Assembly (NCBI RefSeq): GCF_006228125.1
Contig: NZ_VDFY01000099.1
Span: 1-37,718, forward strand
Source of the DNA: Micromonospora orduensis
GTDB taxonomy: Bacteria > Actinomycetota > Actinomycetes > Mycobacteriales > Micromonosporaceae
DNA length: 37,718 bases
Direction of reading: 5' to 3'
In this document: piece by piece, positions 23,061 through 31,568 of the stretch
Layout of the letters: each line of letters begins with the position of its first letter
How positions within the stretch are numbered: the first letter of the stretch is position 1
Position numbers and translations under genes: made by a program
The notes under the pieces: model-generated
What the model was told of the DNA's origin: nothing
Database searches by the model: none
What the model saw: the letters and a program-made list of their open reading frames with translations, nothing else

Positions 23061-23995
23061 CCCGGAGAGGAAGGGGCACGCCCGGCCGGGCCCTCGCCGG
23101 GATCGGCCTCGCGCTGCTGCTGGTGATCGGCGGCACCCTGCCGGCCGCCGCCGCCCGACGCGCCGACCCGGGGGGCAGCTGCCCGCCCGACCAGCCCGAC
23201 TGCAGCGTCTGGGACGACGAACCCGGCACCCCCGGCGGCGGTGGAGACAACGGTGGCGGCGGCGGGAACGACGGCGGTGGTGGAGGCGGCGGCGTCTGCC
23301 AGTGGGACGGAAAGACGATCCCCTGCTACCACCCCGTGCTGGGCTGGTTCAACAACGGCGACGGCTGCTACTACAAGCTGGAGGAGCCGCAGCCGGCCAA
23401 CACCCCCGAGGGCAAGCAGTGGTACCTGCTCACCTGCAACGGCGGTGACCAGGGCAGCCAGCGCGAGGAACTGCGGGACGGCCCGCCGCCCGGGTACGGC
23501 GCACCACCCGACCCGGAGGAGCTGGCCCGCCGCGCCCTGGCGTCGATCAAGCTGCTGCCGGCCCGACTGCGTGTCGCGCCCCGCAAGGACGTCGGCCCCG
23601 GCCTCGTCGGCCTGCCGGTGTGGATGTGGGCGACCCCGAGCGCCAGCTACTTCGGCCCGTTGCGCGCGTCCGCGTCCGACCGTGGCCTGACCGTCTCCAT
23701 CGAGGCGAAGGTCGACCGGATCGTCTGGGACATGGGCAACAAGAAGGACACGGTCACCTGCACCGGTCCCGGCACCCCGTACGACGCCAAGGGCAGTTAC
23801 GCCGGCAGACCCTCCCCGGACTGCGGCTTCGACGAGGGCTACCCGAAGGCCGCCACGTACCGCGTCGGCGCCACCACGCACTGGACGGTGCGCTGGTGGG
23901 CCGACGACGGAAGCGCCAGCGACGTGATCGAGGTGACCCGGACCAGCGGCACCGTTCCGATCCAGATCAACGAACTCCAGGTGGTCACCAGATGA
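23054..23995 (+). CDS. Secreted Gly-rich protein of the tad operon
   Basis: A 313-residue exported protein beginning at GTG 23054 inside the end of the preceding gene. A Sec-type signal (ALAGIGLALLLVIGGTLPAAA) is followed by a short Cys-containing segment, a glycine/asparagine-rich linker (about residues 58-80) and a beta-rich domain with several cysteines. Homologues in actinobacterial tad loci are often mislabelled as ATP/GTP-binding proteins; no nucleotide-binding motif is visible here. Its place in the operon and export signal suggest a structural or assembly role at the cell surface. It overlaps the CpaB-like gene by 4 nt (ATGA). Confidence 0.75.
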   Translation: MLTRRGRGTPGRALAGIGLALLLVIGGTLPAAAARRADPGGSCPPDQPDCSVWDDEPGTPGGGGDNGGGGGNDGGGGGGGVCQWDGKTIPCYHPVLGWFNNGDGCYYKLEEPQPANTPEGKQWYLLTCNGGDQGSQREELRDGPPPGYGAPPDPEELARRALASIKLLPARLRVAPRKDVGPGLVGLPVWMWATPSASYFGPLRASASDRGLTVSIEAKVDRIVWDMGNKKDTVTCTGPGTPYDAKGSYAGRPSPDCGFDEGYPKAATYRVGATTHWTVRWWADDGSASDVIEVTRTSGTVPIQINELQVVTR

Positions 23996-24651
23996 GCCTC
24001 GCGACGCGCAACGGGACCGGATCGGTCGACGCGCCGGTCACCCCGCCCAAGGTGGTCCGGCAGCGCCGGGTCCGCCCAGGGCTGCTGGGTCTGGCCGTAC
24101 TCCTGATCGCCCTTGGCGGGTTGGGCGCGGCGTTCGCGGTCACCTCGGTCCGCGCCACCGGCAGCTACCTGGCGGTGGCCCGGCCGGTGGAGGTGGGCCG
24201 CGAGATCGGCACCGCCGACCTGATCACCGTGCAGGTCGCCGGGGGGCAGGGGCTTCGGCCGGTACCCGCCAACCGGCTCGACGAGGTGATCGGCAAGCGC
24301 GCCGCCGTGGCGCTGGTGCCGGGCACCCTGCTCACGCTGGCGCAGATCACCGACGATCCGCTGCTCGGGCCCGGCCAGCAGCAGATCGCGCTGGGCCTGA
24401 AGACCGCACAGGTGCCGGCCCGCAGGCTCCACCCCGGGGACAAGGTCCTGCTGGTCAGCACCCCGGACAGCAACGCCAACGGAGAATCGGCCGCCGCCGG
24501 CACCCGCTTCTCGGCAACAGTGATCGACGTGGTCAACCAGGCAAACGACGACCAGGTCGTGTACCTGGCGCTCACCACCCGGGACGTGCCCGCGGTGGTG
24601 GCGCTCGCCGCGCAGAAGCGGCTCGCCGTCGTCCTGACCGAGGCGGCCTGA
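23992..24651 (+). CDS. SAF-domain pilus assembly protein (CpaB/RcpC-like)
   Basis: A 219-residue protein with one N-terminal membrane helix (LLGLAVLLIALGGLGAAF) and an extracytoplasmic SAF-like domain (YLAVARPVEVGREIGTADL and VIGKRAAVALVPGTLLT). This resembles CpaB/RcpC components of Flp/Tad pili, which in Gram-negatives work with the secretin. In an actinobacterium without an outer membrane its role is probably at the cell wall. ATG 23992 overlaps the preceding stop (ATGA). The next gene follows after 2 bp. Confidence 0.8.
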   Translation: MSLATRNGTGSVDAPVTPPKVVRQRRVRPGLLGLAVLLIALGGLGAAFAVTSVRATGSYLAVARPVEVGREIGTADLITVQVAGGQGLRPVPANRLDEVIGKRAAVALVPGTLLTLAQITDDPLLGPGQQQIALGLKTAQVPARRLHPGDKVLLVSTPDSNANGESAAAGTRFSATVIDVVNQANDDQVVYLALTTRDVPAVVALAAQKRLAVVLTEAA

Positions 24652-24653
24652 GC

Positions 24654-25454
24654 ATGGCGATCGTCGCGCTGGTGTCCGCGAAGGGTTCGCCGGGCGTCAC
24701 CACCTCGGCGCTTGCCTGCGCGCTGGCCTGGCACCGCCGGCTGGTGCTCGCCGAGTGCGACCCGTCCGGTGGTTCGATCCTCGCCGGCTACCTGGGTGGC
24801 CAGTTGGACGGGCCGCGCGGCATCGGTGAGCTGGCCGTCGGTGAGCTGCGCGACGGCAACCTGGAGACCGCGTTCTGGTCCCAACTCGTCGACCTGGACG
24901 CGCCGCGCCGCGAACGGCTGCTGCTGCCCGGGCTCGTCGACCCGACGCAGGCCGGCAGTGTCACCCCGCTCTGGCAGCGCTTCGCCGACTACTTCAACGC
25001 CCTGGACCGCGGCACCCCCGGCTACGACGTCCTCGTCGACTGCGGCCGGCTGCACGTCGCCGGCCCGCCGTGGCCGCTGCTGCGCGCCGCCTCGGTGGTG
25101 CTGCTGGTGACCCGCGCCGACCTGCCCGACCTCTCCGGAACGCGGGCCGCCGTCACCGCGATCGAACGGGACTTCGCGGAGCATCGGGTGCCGCCGGGCA
25201 CCCTGCGGCTCCTGCTGGTCGGAAACGGGCACGGTCGAGCGGAGATCAGCCGTACGTTGAAACTCCCGGTGATCGCCCGGCTGCCGCACGACCCGCGTAC
25301 CGCCGGGGTGCTCCGCCTCGGTGGGACCGTGCGGTCCGGACGGCCGCTGCTGCGCGCGGCGGCCTCGTTGGAGGTGCCGATCGGCGCCCTGCTCGAACGC
25401 CGGCAGGCACGACTTGCCTGGCTCGTGCAGCAGGGGGTGCCGGATGCGGTTTGA
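24654..25454 (+). CDS. tadZ: TadZ/CpaE-like P-loop ATPase
   Basis: A 266-residue MinD/ParA-like protein. The N-terminal loop SAKGSPGVTTSALA is a deviant Walker A (residues about 8-20). DCGRLHVAG occupies the Walker B position and VVLLVTRADLPDLSGT a switch-like strand. Proteins of this type localise Tad machinery to a cell pole or site. The classic lysine at the start of the deviant loop is present (AKG). The gene overlaps the CpaF ATPase gene by 11 nt, indicating coupled expression. The call rests on the fold plus position in the tad operon. Confidence 0.8.
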   Translation: MAIVALVSAKGSPGVTTSALACALAWHRRLVLAECDPSGGSILAGYLGGQLDGPRGIGELAVGELRDGNLETAFWSQLVDLDAPRRERLLLPGLVDPTQAGSVTPLWQRFADYFNALDRGTPGYDVLVDCGRLHVAGPPWPLLRAASVVLLVTRADLPDLSGTRAAVTAIERDFAEHRVPPGTLRLLLVGNGHGRAEISRTLKLPVIARLPHDPRTAGVLRLGGTVRSGRPLLRAAASLEVPIGALLERRQARLAWLVQQGVPDAV

Positions 25455-26991
25455 GCCGGTCTCCGCCGACCCCCGCCGGCAGCCGCCGGGCGCCACCTCC
25501 ACCGCGCCGCCGCTGCCCGCACCGAACGGCCGCCACCAGCATCAGCCCGTTCCGGTGCCACCACCGTCACCCACGGTCGGCACGCGGACGCCGGAGCAGC
25601 CGTTGCGCCCCCGGATGGACTTCCAGGTCGTCCGGGAGCTGCGCCGGGAACTCACCGAACGGCTCACCCTCTGGCAGCGCGGCCGGGAGTTCACAGTCGA
25701 CGAGGAGGACACCGAGCGGGCGCGGCTGGCCGTCACGGTCGTCTCCGAGTACGCCGACGCGGTCCGCCGGGCCGGCACCCCGATGGCCGCCGACGAGGAA
25801 CGACTGCTGCTCGACCAGGTGACCGCCGAGCTGGTCGGCCTCGGCCGGCTACAGACCCTGCTTGTCGACGACACGATCGAGGAGGTGCACATCCTCGGCT
25901 GCGACCAGGTGCGCATCACCCGGCACGGCGGCGGGGTGGACTGGGCCGAGCCGATCGCCGACAGCGACGCCGAGCTGGTGGAGATCCTCCAGGCGGCGGC
26001 CCGCCGGGCCGGCGCGACCGAGCGGTCCCTGTCGACCGTGAAGCCCACCCTCGACCTGCAACTGCCCGACGGCAGCCGGCTGGCCGCGGTGTTCCTGGTG
26101 AGCCACCGCCCGTACGCGGTCATCCGCAAGCACAACACGCTGGACGTGAGCCTGGACGACGTGGCCGGCGCCCGGGGTGACCTGGACGAGATGATCGACC
26201 CGCTGCTGCGTGACTTCCTGCGCGCGGCGATGCGCGCCGGGCTGAACATCATGGTCGCCGGGCTGGCCGGCGCCGGTAAGACCACGATCATCCGGGCGTT
26301 GATGAACGAGATCCCGCCCGACGAGCCGTACGTGCTGTTGGAGGAGAGCCGGGAACTGCTACCGGCCCGCCGCCGCGAGCGGCACCGGGCGGTGATGAGC
26401 TTCGAGGCGCGCGAGGGGCACGGCGAGCGCGGCTTCGACGGACGCCCGGCCGGTGAGGTGACCATCGCCGACCTGATTCCGCTCTCGCTGCGGATGGGCG
26501 TGCTGCGCATCATCGTGGGTGAGGTGCGGTCCCGGGAGATCGTGCCGATGCTCCAGGCGATGACCACGAGCCGGGGCTCGATGTGCACCATCCATGCCCG
26601 TACGGCCGCCGGTGTGGGTGAACGGATCGTGGAGCTGGCGTTGGCGCACGGCCGCGAGATGACAGTCGACCAGGCCCGCCGGATGGCCGGAAACGCCCTC
26701 GACCTGATCGTCTACGTCACCGTCGAGGACGAGACCGCGATCGGCGGACGCAAGCACCGGTTCGTGTCACATGTGGAGGAGGTGATCGGGGCTGGCGAAG
26801 GTGGCCGGATCACCACCACCACCGTCTTCGGGCCCGGCCCGGACGGTCGTGCGGTCCCCCGGCACCTGCCGGAACGCGTACGCGACCAGTTGCTGCGGGT
26901 GGGCTACGACGTCCGGCTGCTGACCCGGTGGATCGAAGCCGGCACGGGCGCCTGGCGTCGCGCCCGGCAGACCCGACTGGCCCGGCGGTGA
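25444..26991 (+). CDS. tadA: Tad secretion ATPase (CpaF/TadA)
   Basis: A 515-residue type II/IV secretion hexameric ATPase that powers pilus assembly at the cytoplasmic membrane. A Pro-rich unstructured N-terminus (1-55) is followed by the CpaF helical N-domain and the ATPase domain. The ATPase domain has Walker A GLAGAGKTT (Gly273-Lys279), the Asp box (VLLEESREL region), Walker B VLRIIVGEVR and the His box STIHARTAAG-like TIHARTAAGVGE. The ATG at 25444 lies inside the end of the tadZ gene. A basic C-terminal tail completes the protein. Followed after 4 bp by TadB. Confidence 0.95.
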   Translation: MRFEPVSADPRRQPPGATSTAPPLPAPNGRHQHQPVPVPPPSPTVGTRTPEQPLRPRMDFQVVRELRRELTERLTLWQRGREFTVDEEDTERARLAVTVVSEYADAVRRAGTPMAADEERLLLDQVTAELVGLGRLQTLLVDDTIEEVHILGCDQVRITRHGGGVDWAEPIADSDAELVEILQAAARRAGATERSLSTVKPTLDLQLPDGSRLAAVFLVSHRPYAVIRKHNTLDVSLDDVAGARGDLDEMIDPLLRDFLRAAMRAGLNIMVAGLAGAGKTTIIRALMNEIPPDEPYVLLEESRELLPARRRERHRAVMSFEAREGHGERGFDGRPAGEVTIADLIPLSLRMGVLRIIVGEVRSREIVPMLQAMTTSRGSMCTIHARTAAGVGERIVELALAHGREMTVDQARRMAGNALDLIVYVTVEDETAIGGRKHRFVSHVEEVIGAGEGGRITTTTVFGPGPDGRAVPRHLPERVRDQLLRVGYDVRLLTRWIEAGTGAWRRARQTRLARR

Positions 26992-26995
26992 CGTG

Positions 26996-27898
26996 ATGGG
27001 CAACAGCCTGGAGTTGATCGCGGTGGTGTCCGGTGCCGCGTGCGTGGCCGGGCTGATGCTGGCCGTTGTGGCGTTGGTCGGCACCCGCCGGCCCGCCGGC
27101 CCGGCCCCGGGCGCCGGGCCGGGTCTGAGCCGGCTGTGGCGTGGCCCCGGCACCACACCCGCCGAACGACGCGCCCACCAGGCACTCCTGGTCGCCGCGG
27201 TGATCGCCGGAGCGTTCGCCTTCCTGCTGACCGGGCTGCCGGTGGTGGGCCTGCTGGTGGCCGTGGCGGTGCCCGGCACCCCCTGGCTGTTCGGGGTCGG
27301 CAAGGCCGAGCAGCGGGCGATCGCCCGGATCGAGGCGGTCGGCGAGTGGACCCGCCGACTCAAGGACGTCTCCAGCACCGGGCAGGGACTCCAACAGTCG
27401 ATCATCGGAACGATCGGCAGCGTTCCGCCCGGCATCGAGGACGAGGTCCGCCTGCTCGCCGCCCGGCTCCAGGCCGGCTGGATGGCGCGTTCCGCGCTGC
27501 TGGCGTTCGCCGACGAGATCGGCGACCCGGTCTGCGACCAGGTGGTCGCGGCGCTGATCCTGCACCTCACCGACCGGGGCGAAAGGCTGGGCGACGTGCT
27601 CGGCTCGATCGCCGGCGCGGCCGCCGCCGAGGTGGCGACCCGTCGGGAGATCGAGGCCAAACGGACCCAGCCACGGTTCGCGGTCCGTTTCCTCACCGGG
27701 ATGACGCTGGCCACCCTGGCGTACGGGCTGATCAACACCGAGTACATCAAGCCGTACGGGACGCCTGTCGGCCAGCTGGTGATGGCCGCCCTCGGTGCCG
27801 CGTTCATCGCCCTGCTGGCCTGGGTGCGGTCGATGAGCCAGCCGCAGCGACCGGCCCGCTTCCTGCCGGCGCCCGACCCCGCCGAGGTGATCGCTTGA
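26996..27898 (+). CDS. tadB: Tad pilus inner-membrane platform protein TadB
   Basis: A 300-residue membrane protein with an N-terminal helix, a central pair (AFAFLLTGLPVVGLLVAVAVP), a cytoplasmic T2SSF domain (EAVGEWTRRLKDVSSTGQGL to GDVLGSIAGAAAAEVATRREIEAKR) and two C-terminal helices. This is the expected topology of TadB, which works with TadC as the platform on which the ATPase acts. Starts at GTG 26993 or ATG 26996 are both possible; the ATG is given. Its stop overlaps the TTG start of TadC. Confidence 0.92.
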   Translation: MGNSLELIAVVSGAACVAGLMLAVVALVGTRRPAGPAPGAGPGLSRLWRGPGTTPAERRAHQALLVAAVIAGAFAFLLTGLPVVGLLVAVAVPGTPWLFGVGKAEQRAIARIEAVGEWTRRLKDVSSTGQGLQQSIIGTIGSVPPGIEDEVRLLAARLQAGWMARSALLAFADEIGDPVCDQVVAALILHLTDRGERLGDVLGSIAGAAAAEVATRREIEAKRTQPRFAVRFLTGMTLATLAYGLINTEYIKPYGTPVGQLVMAALGAAFIALLAWVRSMSQPQRPARFLPAPDPAEVIA

Positions 27899-28767
27899 TC
27901 GTCAACTGGCAGTTGGCCGTCGCGGTGTGCGGCGGATCGGGGATCGGCCTCGGCCTGTTCCTGGTGGTCCGGGAGCTGCTGCCGGCGACGCCGGCGCTCG
28001 GGCCGGCGCTACGTCGACTGCACCAGCCTCCGGGCACCGGGCGGATCCCGACCCCCGCGTCCCGCCGGCTGGACTGGATGACCGGGCTGTCCCGGTGGTT
28101 GCGGCCGCCGCACCGGCAGCTCGCCCTGATCGGGCAGACCCCCGAGCAGTACGCGCTGTCGGTGCTGTTGTCGGCGCTGATCGGGCTCGCCCTGCCGACC
28201 CTGCTCGGGGTGGCGCTGCTGGCGTTCGGTGTCTCGTTCCCGCTGGCCGTACCGGTGCTGGGCAGTCTCGGCCTGGCGCTGATGGCCGGCCTGCTGGCAC
28301 ACCGGTCGGTACTCGCCAAGGCCGATGCCGCCCGCGACGAGTTCCGCCAGGCCGTGTGCACGTACCTGGATCTGGTGGCGTTGCAGTTGTCCGCCGCGCA
28401 TGGCCCTGTGCAGTCGCTGGAGAGGGCGGCGGCGGTCTGTGACGGCTGGGTGTTCGACCGGCTCCAGGAGTCGTTGCGGATCGCCCAGATGCAGATGCAC
28501 GCGCCCTGGGACGAGCTGCGCGACCTCGCCGACAAGATCGGAATCCCGGAGCTGGGCGACGTCGGCGCGATCATGCGCTCCTCCGGCAGCGAGGGCGCTC
28601 AGGTGCACGAGACCCTGCGCAGCCGGGCCGACTCGCTGCGCGACCAGATCCGCACCGACAACCTGGCCCGGGCCGAGGGGGTGACCAGTCGACTGGACAT
28701 TCCGGGGGCACTGCTCGTCTTCGTGCTGCTCGGCTTCGTCGTCTATCCGTTCATCGCCCGCATCTGA
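27895..28767 (+). CDS. tadC: Tad pilus inner-membrane platform protein TadC
   Basis: A 290-residue T2SSF-family protein: N-terminal helix, paired central helices (LIGLALPTLLGVALLAF, AVPVLGSLGLALMAGLL), the conserved cytoplasmic segment DEFRQAVCTYLDLVALQLSA and LGDVGAIMRSSGSEGAQVHETL, and a C-terminal helix. It starts at TTG 27895, overlapping the TadB stop (TTGA). GAGGTG 5 nt upstream and the lack of a nearby ATG or GTG in frame support this rare start. It partners with TadB in the platform. Confidence 0.92.
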   Translation: MIVNWQLAVAVCGGSGIGLGLFLVVRELLPATPALGPALRRLHQPPGTGRIPTPASRRLDWMTGLSRWLRPPHRQLALIGQTPEQYALSVLLSALIGLALPTLLGVALLAFGVSFPLAVPVLGSLGLALMAGLLAHRSVLAKADAARDEFRQAVCTYLDLVALQLSAAHGPVQSLERAAAVCDGWVFDRLQESLRIAQMQMHAPWDELRDLADKIGIPELGDVGAIMRSSGSEGAQVHETLRSRADSLRDQIRTDNLARAEGVTSRLDIPGALLVFVLLGFVVYPFIARI

Positions 28768-28790
28768 CCCCACCCTTGAAGGAGTACGAC

Positions 28791-29000
28791 ATGTCCATCC
28801 TCAGCTATCTGCACGTCGTGGTGACGGCGCGCCTGGCCGAGCTGAGCCGCGACGGCGAGCGCGGCGACAGTCCGGTGCCGACCGCCGTGATCATCTTCGG
28901 CCTGGTCTTCGTCGCAACGGTCGTCACCGGGCTGGCTCTGAGCAGGGCCAACAACTGGATGACCAACATCCCGACCTTCTCGAACCCCACGGCCCCGTAG
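28791..29000 (+). CDS. Short Flp-pilin-like peptide
   Basis: A 69-residue peptide with a good AAGGAG ribosome site. A charged leader of about 28 residues ends in GERG, followed by DSPVPTAV and a hydrophobic helix (IIFGLVFVATVVTGLAL), then a short polar tail. Its size, its position between TadC and TadE, and the Gly before the hydrophobic helix fit a class IVb pilin cleaved by the prepilin peptidase. The +5 position is Pro rather than the usual Glu that both downstream TadE/F proteins keep. It is separated from its neighbours (23 bp before, 9 bp after), unlike the overlapping genes, and has its own strong ribosome site, as expected for a highly made subunit. Confidence 0.75.
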   Translation: MSILSYLHVVVTARLAELSRDGERGDSPVPTAVIIFGLVFVATVVTGLALSRANNWMTNIPTFSNPTAP

Positions 29001-29009
29001 AGCCCTCGC

Positions 29010-29459
29010 ATGAACCACGCCGCGTTCCCGAGGTGGCGCCGGGCGGTGATCGCCGCCCGGCGTCGCTTCGCGGCCGGTGACCGGGAACGCGGAGCCAACC
29101 CGGTGGAGCTGGCCGTGATGATGCCGCTCATCCTGGTGCTGCTCTTCGGCTCGATCCAGGTGGCGGCCGTTTTCCTGGCCCGCTCCACCGCCTTGAACGC
29201 CGCGCAGAGCGGCGTCAACGCCCAGCGGGTGCAGCAGGCCGGGGACGGCGCCGGGGTGGCCCGCGCCACCCAGTTCCTGAAGAACGCCGGTGGCTGGCTC
29301 GTCGGCTGGGACACCCCCGGACCGGCCTGCGTGATCACCGCCGCGGACACCGAGGTGACCTGCACGGTCACCGGCCGGTCCCTGTCAGTCGTACCGGGCG
29401 TGGACTTCGCGGTGCAGCAGACCGCCCACGGAACCGTGGAGAGGGTGACCCAGCCGTGA
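29010..29459 (+). CDS. tadE: TadE-like minor pilin
   Basis: A 149-residue pseudopilin. A basic leader ends in RERG, followed by ANPVELAVMMPLILVLLFG with Glu at +5, the type IVb prepilin signature of TadE. The extracellular part has two cysteines (ACVIT, VTCTV) likely paired. ATG 29010 has no clear ribosome site, so translation may depend on the upstream pilin gene 9 bp away. Its stop overlaps the GTG of the next gene. Confidence 0.88.
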   Translation: MNHAAFPRWRRAVIAARRRFAAGDRERGANPVELAVMMPLILVLLFGSIQVAAVFLARSTALNAAQSGVNAQRVQQAGDGAGVARATQFLKNAGGWLVGWDTPGPACVITAADTEVTCTVTGRSLSVVPGVDFAVQQTAHGTVERVTQP

Positions 29460-29923
29460 CCCGTACCGCCGAGCGGGGCTCGGTCTCCATCGAGGTGGCG
29501 GTGCTCGCGCCCGCGTTCATCGCGCTGATGGTGCTGGCCGGTGTGGCCGGCCGCAGCGCGGTGGCGGCGGAGTCGATCGAGACCGCCGCACACGACGCGG
29601 CCCGCGCCGCCTCGATCTCCCGGGACGCCGACACCGCCCGGGACGCCGCGGTGGAGGCCGCACAGGAGCAGTTGGACTGGCACGGGCTGGCCTGTGCCAA
29701 CAACCTGAACCCGACGTTCTCCGGCTCGGTGGCCGGGACAGCGGCCAGCTTCGACGACGCGTTCAGCAGCCCGGTCGGTGTGGACGCCACCGTGACGGTG
29801 CAGATCAGTTGCCTGGTGTCCTTCAAGGACATCACCCTCGACGTCGTTCCCGGGATGCCGACCGGCAACCTCATCACGGCGAGCTTCACGTCGCCGCTGG
29901 ACCGCTACCGGAGCCGGCAGTGA
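29456..29923 (+). CDS. TadE/TadF-like minor pilin
   Basis: A 155-residue protein starting at GTG 29456 (GTGA overlap). Its leader is very short: MTRTAERG, then SVSIEVAVLAPAFIALMVL with Glu at +5, a TadE/F-type prepilin signature. A helical stretch rich in Ala and Asp (AAHDAARAASISRDADTARDA) and one cysteine pair follow. It is the second minor pilin in the row and probably works with the preceding TadE-like protein in pilus initiation. Confidence 0.85.
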   Translation: MTRTAERGSVSIEVAVLAPAFIALMVLAGVAGRSAVAAESIETAAHDAARAASISRDADTARDAAVEAAQEQLDWHGLACANNLNPTFSGSVAGTAASFDDAFSSPVGVDATVTVQISCLVSFKDITLDVVPGMPTGNLITASFTSPLDRYRSRQ

Positions 29924-30357
29924 CCGCGCACCGCCGTCCACCCGGCGGGGACCACGGCCGGGTGAGCATCTTCCTGGCGGTGGCGATGCTCGGCGTACTG
30001 GCCATCGTGGGCCTCTCCTTCGACGGCGCGGGGCAGCTGCGCACCCTGCAACGCGCCGACAACCTGGCCGCGGAGGCGGCCCGGGCCGGCGGTCAGGCCA
30101 TCGACCGGGCCACCGCGATCGAGGGCGGCCCGAAACGGATCGACCAGCCGGAGGCGACGGTGGCGGTCGCCACCTACCTCACCGCCGCCGGCACCACCGG
30201 CCACACCGTGAACTTTCCGCAGGTGGGCGGGGAAACCCTGATCCGGGTGACCGTCACGATCACCTACCAGCGCTCGATGCTCGGGCTGTTCGGCTTCCCC
30301 CAGACGGTCACCGTCACCGGTGAAGCGACCGCGCGGGCCGTCACCGCAGGATCGTAG
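29920..30357 (+). CDS. TadG-like pilus-associated membrane protein
   Basis: A 145-residue protein starting at GTG 29920, overlapping the previous stop (GTGA). A Gly/Arg leader (GGDHGR) precedes VSIFLAVAMLGVLAIVGLSFDGAG, a hydrophobic helix followed by an Asp, as in Flp pilus-assembly TadG proteins. TadG in other bacteria also carries a vWA domain, which is missing here. The ADNLAAEAARAGGQAID segment after the helix is typical. It lacks the Glu at +5. Probably a cell-surface assembly factor. Confidence 0.8.
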   Translation: MTAHRRPPGGDHGRVSIFLAVAMLGVLAIVGLSFDGAGQLRTLQRADNLAAEAARAGGQAIDRATAIEGGPKRIDQPEATVAVATYLTAAGTTGHTVNFPQVGGETLIRVTVTITYQRSMLGLFGFPQTVTVTGEATARAVTAGS

Positions 30358-30373
30358 GAAGGGAGAGGCAGCC

Positions 30374-31516
30374 ATGCCCGGACCGGTTGGTTCCGTCGTA
30401 CGGCGGACCGGACGCATCCTCACCGGCGTCGGTGCGCTTGTCGTACTCTGCGCGTTGCTGGCCGGCGCGCCGATCGCGCTTATCGCCTTCGCCGGCAATC
30501 CGCTGCCCGACCATCTGCCCACCATCAGCGAGGTGGGCACCGCGCTGACCAGCCGGGACGACGGTCAGCTCTTCCTGCGGGCACTTGCCCTGGCCGGCTG
30601 GTTCGGTTGGGCCACGTTCGCCTTCTCCGTCCTCGTCGAACTGGGCGCGCAGACCCTGCGCCGCCCCGCCCCGAAACTGCCCGGGATGAGTCGTCAGCAG
30701 AAGGCCGCCGCCGCGCTTGTCGGCTCGGTCGCGCTGATCCTCGCCGCCAGCCCGGCCGCCGCCAGCGCCGCCGCGGTCCACGCCGGCCCGGCGTACGCCC
30801 AGCCCGGTGCGCCGGCTGTCACCACGCTGGCCGCGCCGACCCGCGCGGCCGCCCCACCCGACACGGCTGCGCCGGTGTACCGGGTGGCGCGGGGCGACTA
30901 CCTGGGCGAGGTGGCCGAGCGTTACCTCGACGAGTTCGGCGACTATCGACAACTCGCCGAACTGAACCGGCTCGACGACCCGGACAAGATCCGTCCCGGC
31001 CAGCTGCTCCGACTCCCCGCCGAGGCCGCCGACCAGGGCAGACGACCGCACGCCACGGGTCGGGTGGTGAGCCGACCCACCCCGCCGAAGCCGCCGGCGC
31101 CCCGCCCGGCGCCCGAGCGGACCGCACCGCAGCGGGTGGTCTCGGCACCACCGGGCGGTACGGAGTCGGCGGGTCAACCGCCGGCGATGACCGTCGGCGC
31201 GGCACGGGCCGGAGCCACCGACCGGGTGAACCGACCGCTAGCGGTCTCCGCCGTGCTGGCCGTGGCGAGCATCGTCGGCGCCCAGATCGGCGCGGTGCTC
31301 GGGTTGCGCCGCCGCCCGGCAACCGCCGGTGCGACACCTCGACTGGCAGCCTCCTCCCGCGCCGCCGGAGGCCGCGCCGCCCCCAGCAGCGCCCGGACCA
31401 CCCGGATCGGCGACGAGAGCCGGAACGGCAACGACACACCCGGCGGGCTACTCGCCGGTGGGCATGGCCTGGAGTCGGTGCCGGACGGCCCGGAGGTCGG
31501 CCGCCACCGGCGCTGA
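30374..31516 (+). CDS. LysM-domain membrane protein at the end of the tad operon
   Basis: A 380-residue protein with two N-terminal membrane helices (ALVVLCALLAGAPIALIAF and LALAGWFGWATFAFSVLV), a third hydrophobic stretch near residue 120, and a LysM peptidoglycan-binding motif (YRVARGDYLGEVAERYL to LRLP, about residues 173-220). A Pro-rich linker and a final helix (AVLAVASIVGAQIGAVLGL) follow. Actinobacterial tad loci often end in a much larger protein joining this LysM part to a BTAD/SARP regulator domain; here the BTAD part is absent. A frame change near the C-terminus cannot be excluded because the last 60 residues are low-complexity. It may tether the pilus to the wall. Confidence 0.82.
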   Translation: MPGPVGSVVRRTGRILTGVGALVVLCALLAGAPIALIAFAGNPLPDHLPTISEVGTALTSRDDGQLFLRALALAGWFGWATFAFSVLVELGAQTLRRPAPKLPGMSRQQKAAAALVGSVALILAASPAAASAAAVHAGPAYAQPGAPAVTTLAAPTRAAAPPDTAAPVYRVARGDYLGEVAERYLDEFGDYRQLAELNRLDDPDKIRPGQLLRLPAEAADQGRRPHATGRVVSRPTPPKPPAPRPAPERTAPQRVVSAPPGGTESAGQPPAMTVGAARAGATDRVNRPLAVSAVLAVASIVGAQIGAVLGLRRRPATAGATPRLAASSRAAGGRAAPSSARTTRIGDESRNGNDTPGGLLAGGHGLESVPDGPEVGRHRR

Positions 31517-31568
31517 CCCGGCCGCACCTGTGGTGACACGCGGGCCCGGCGACGATGTGTCCGGAGAG

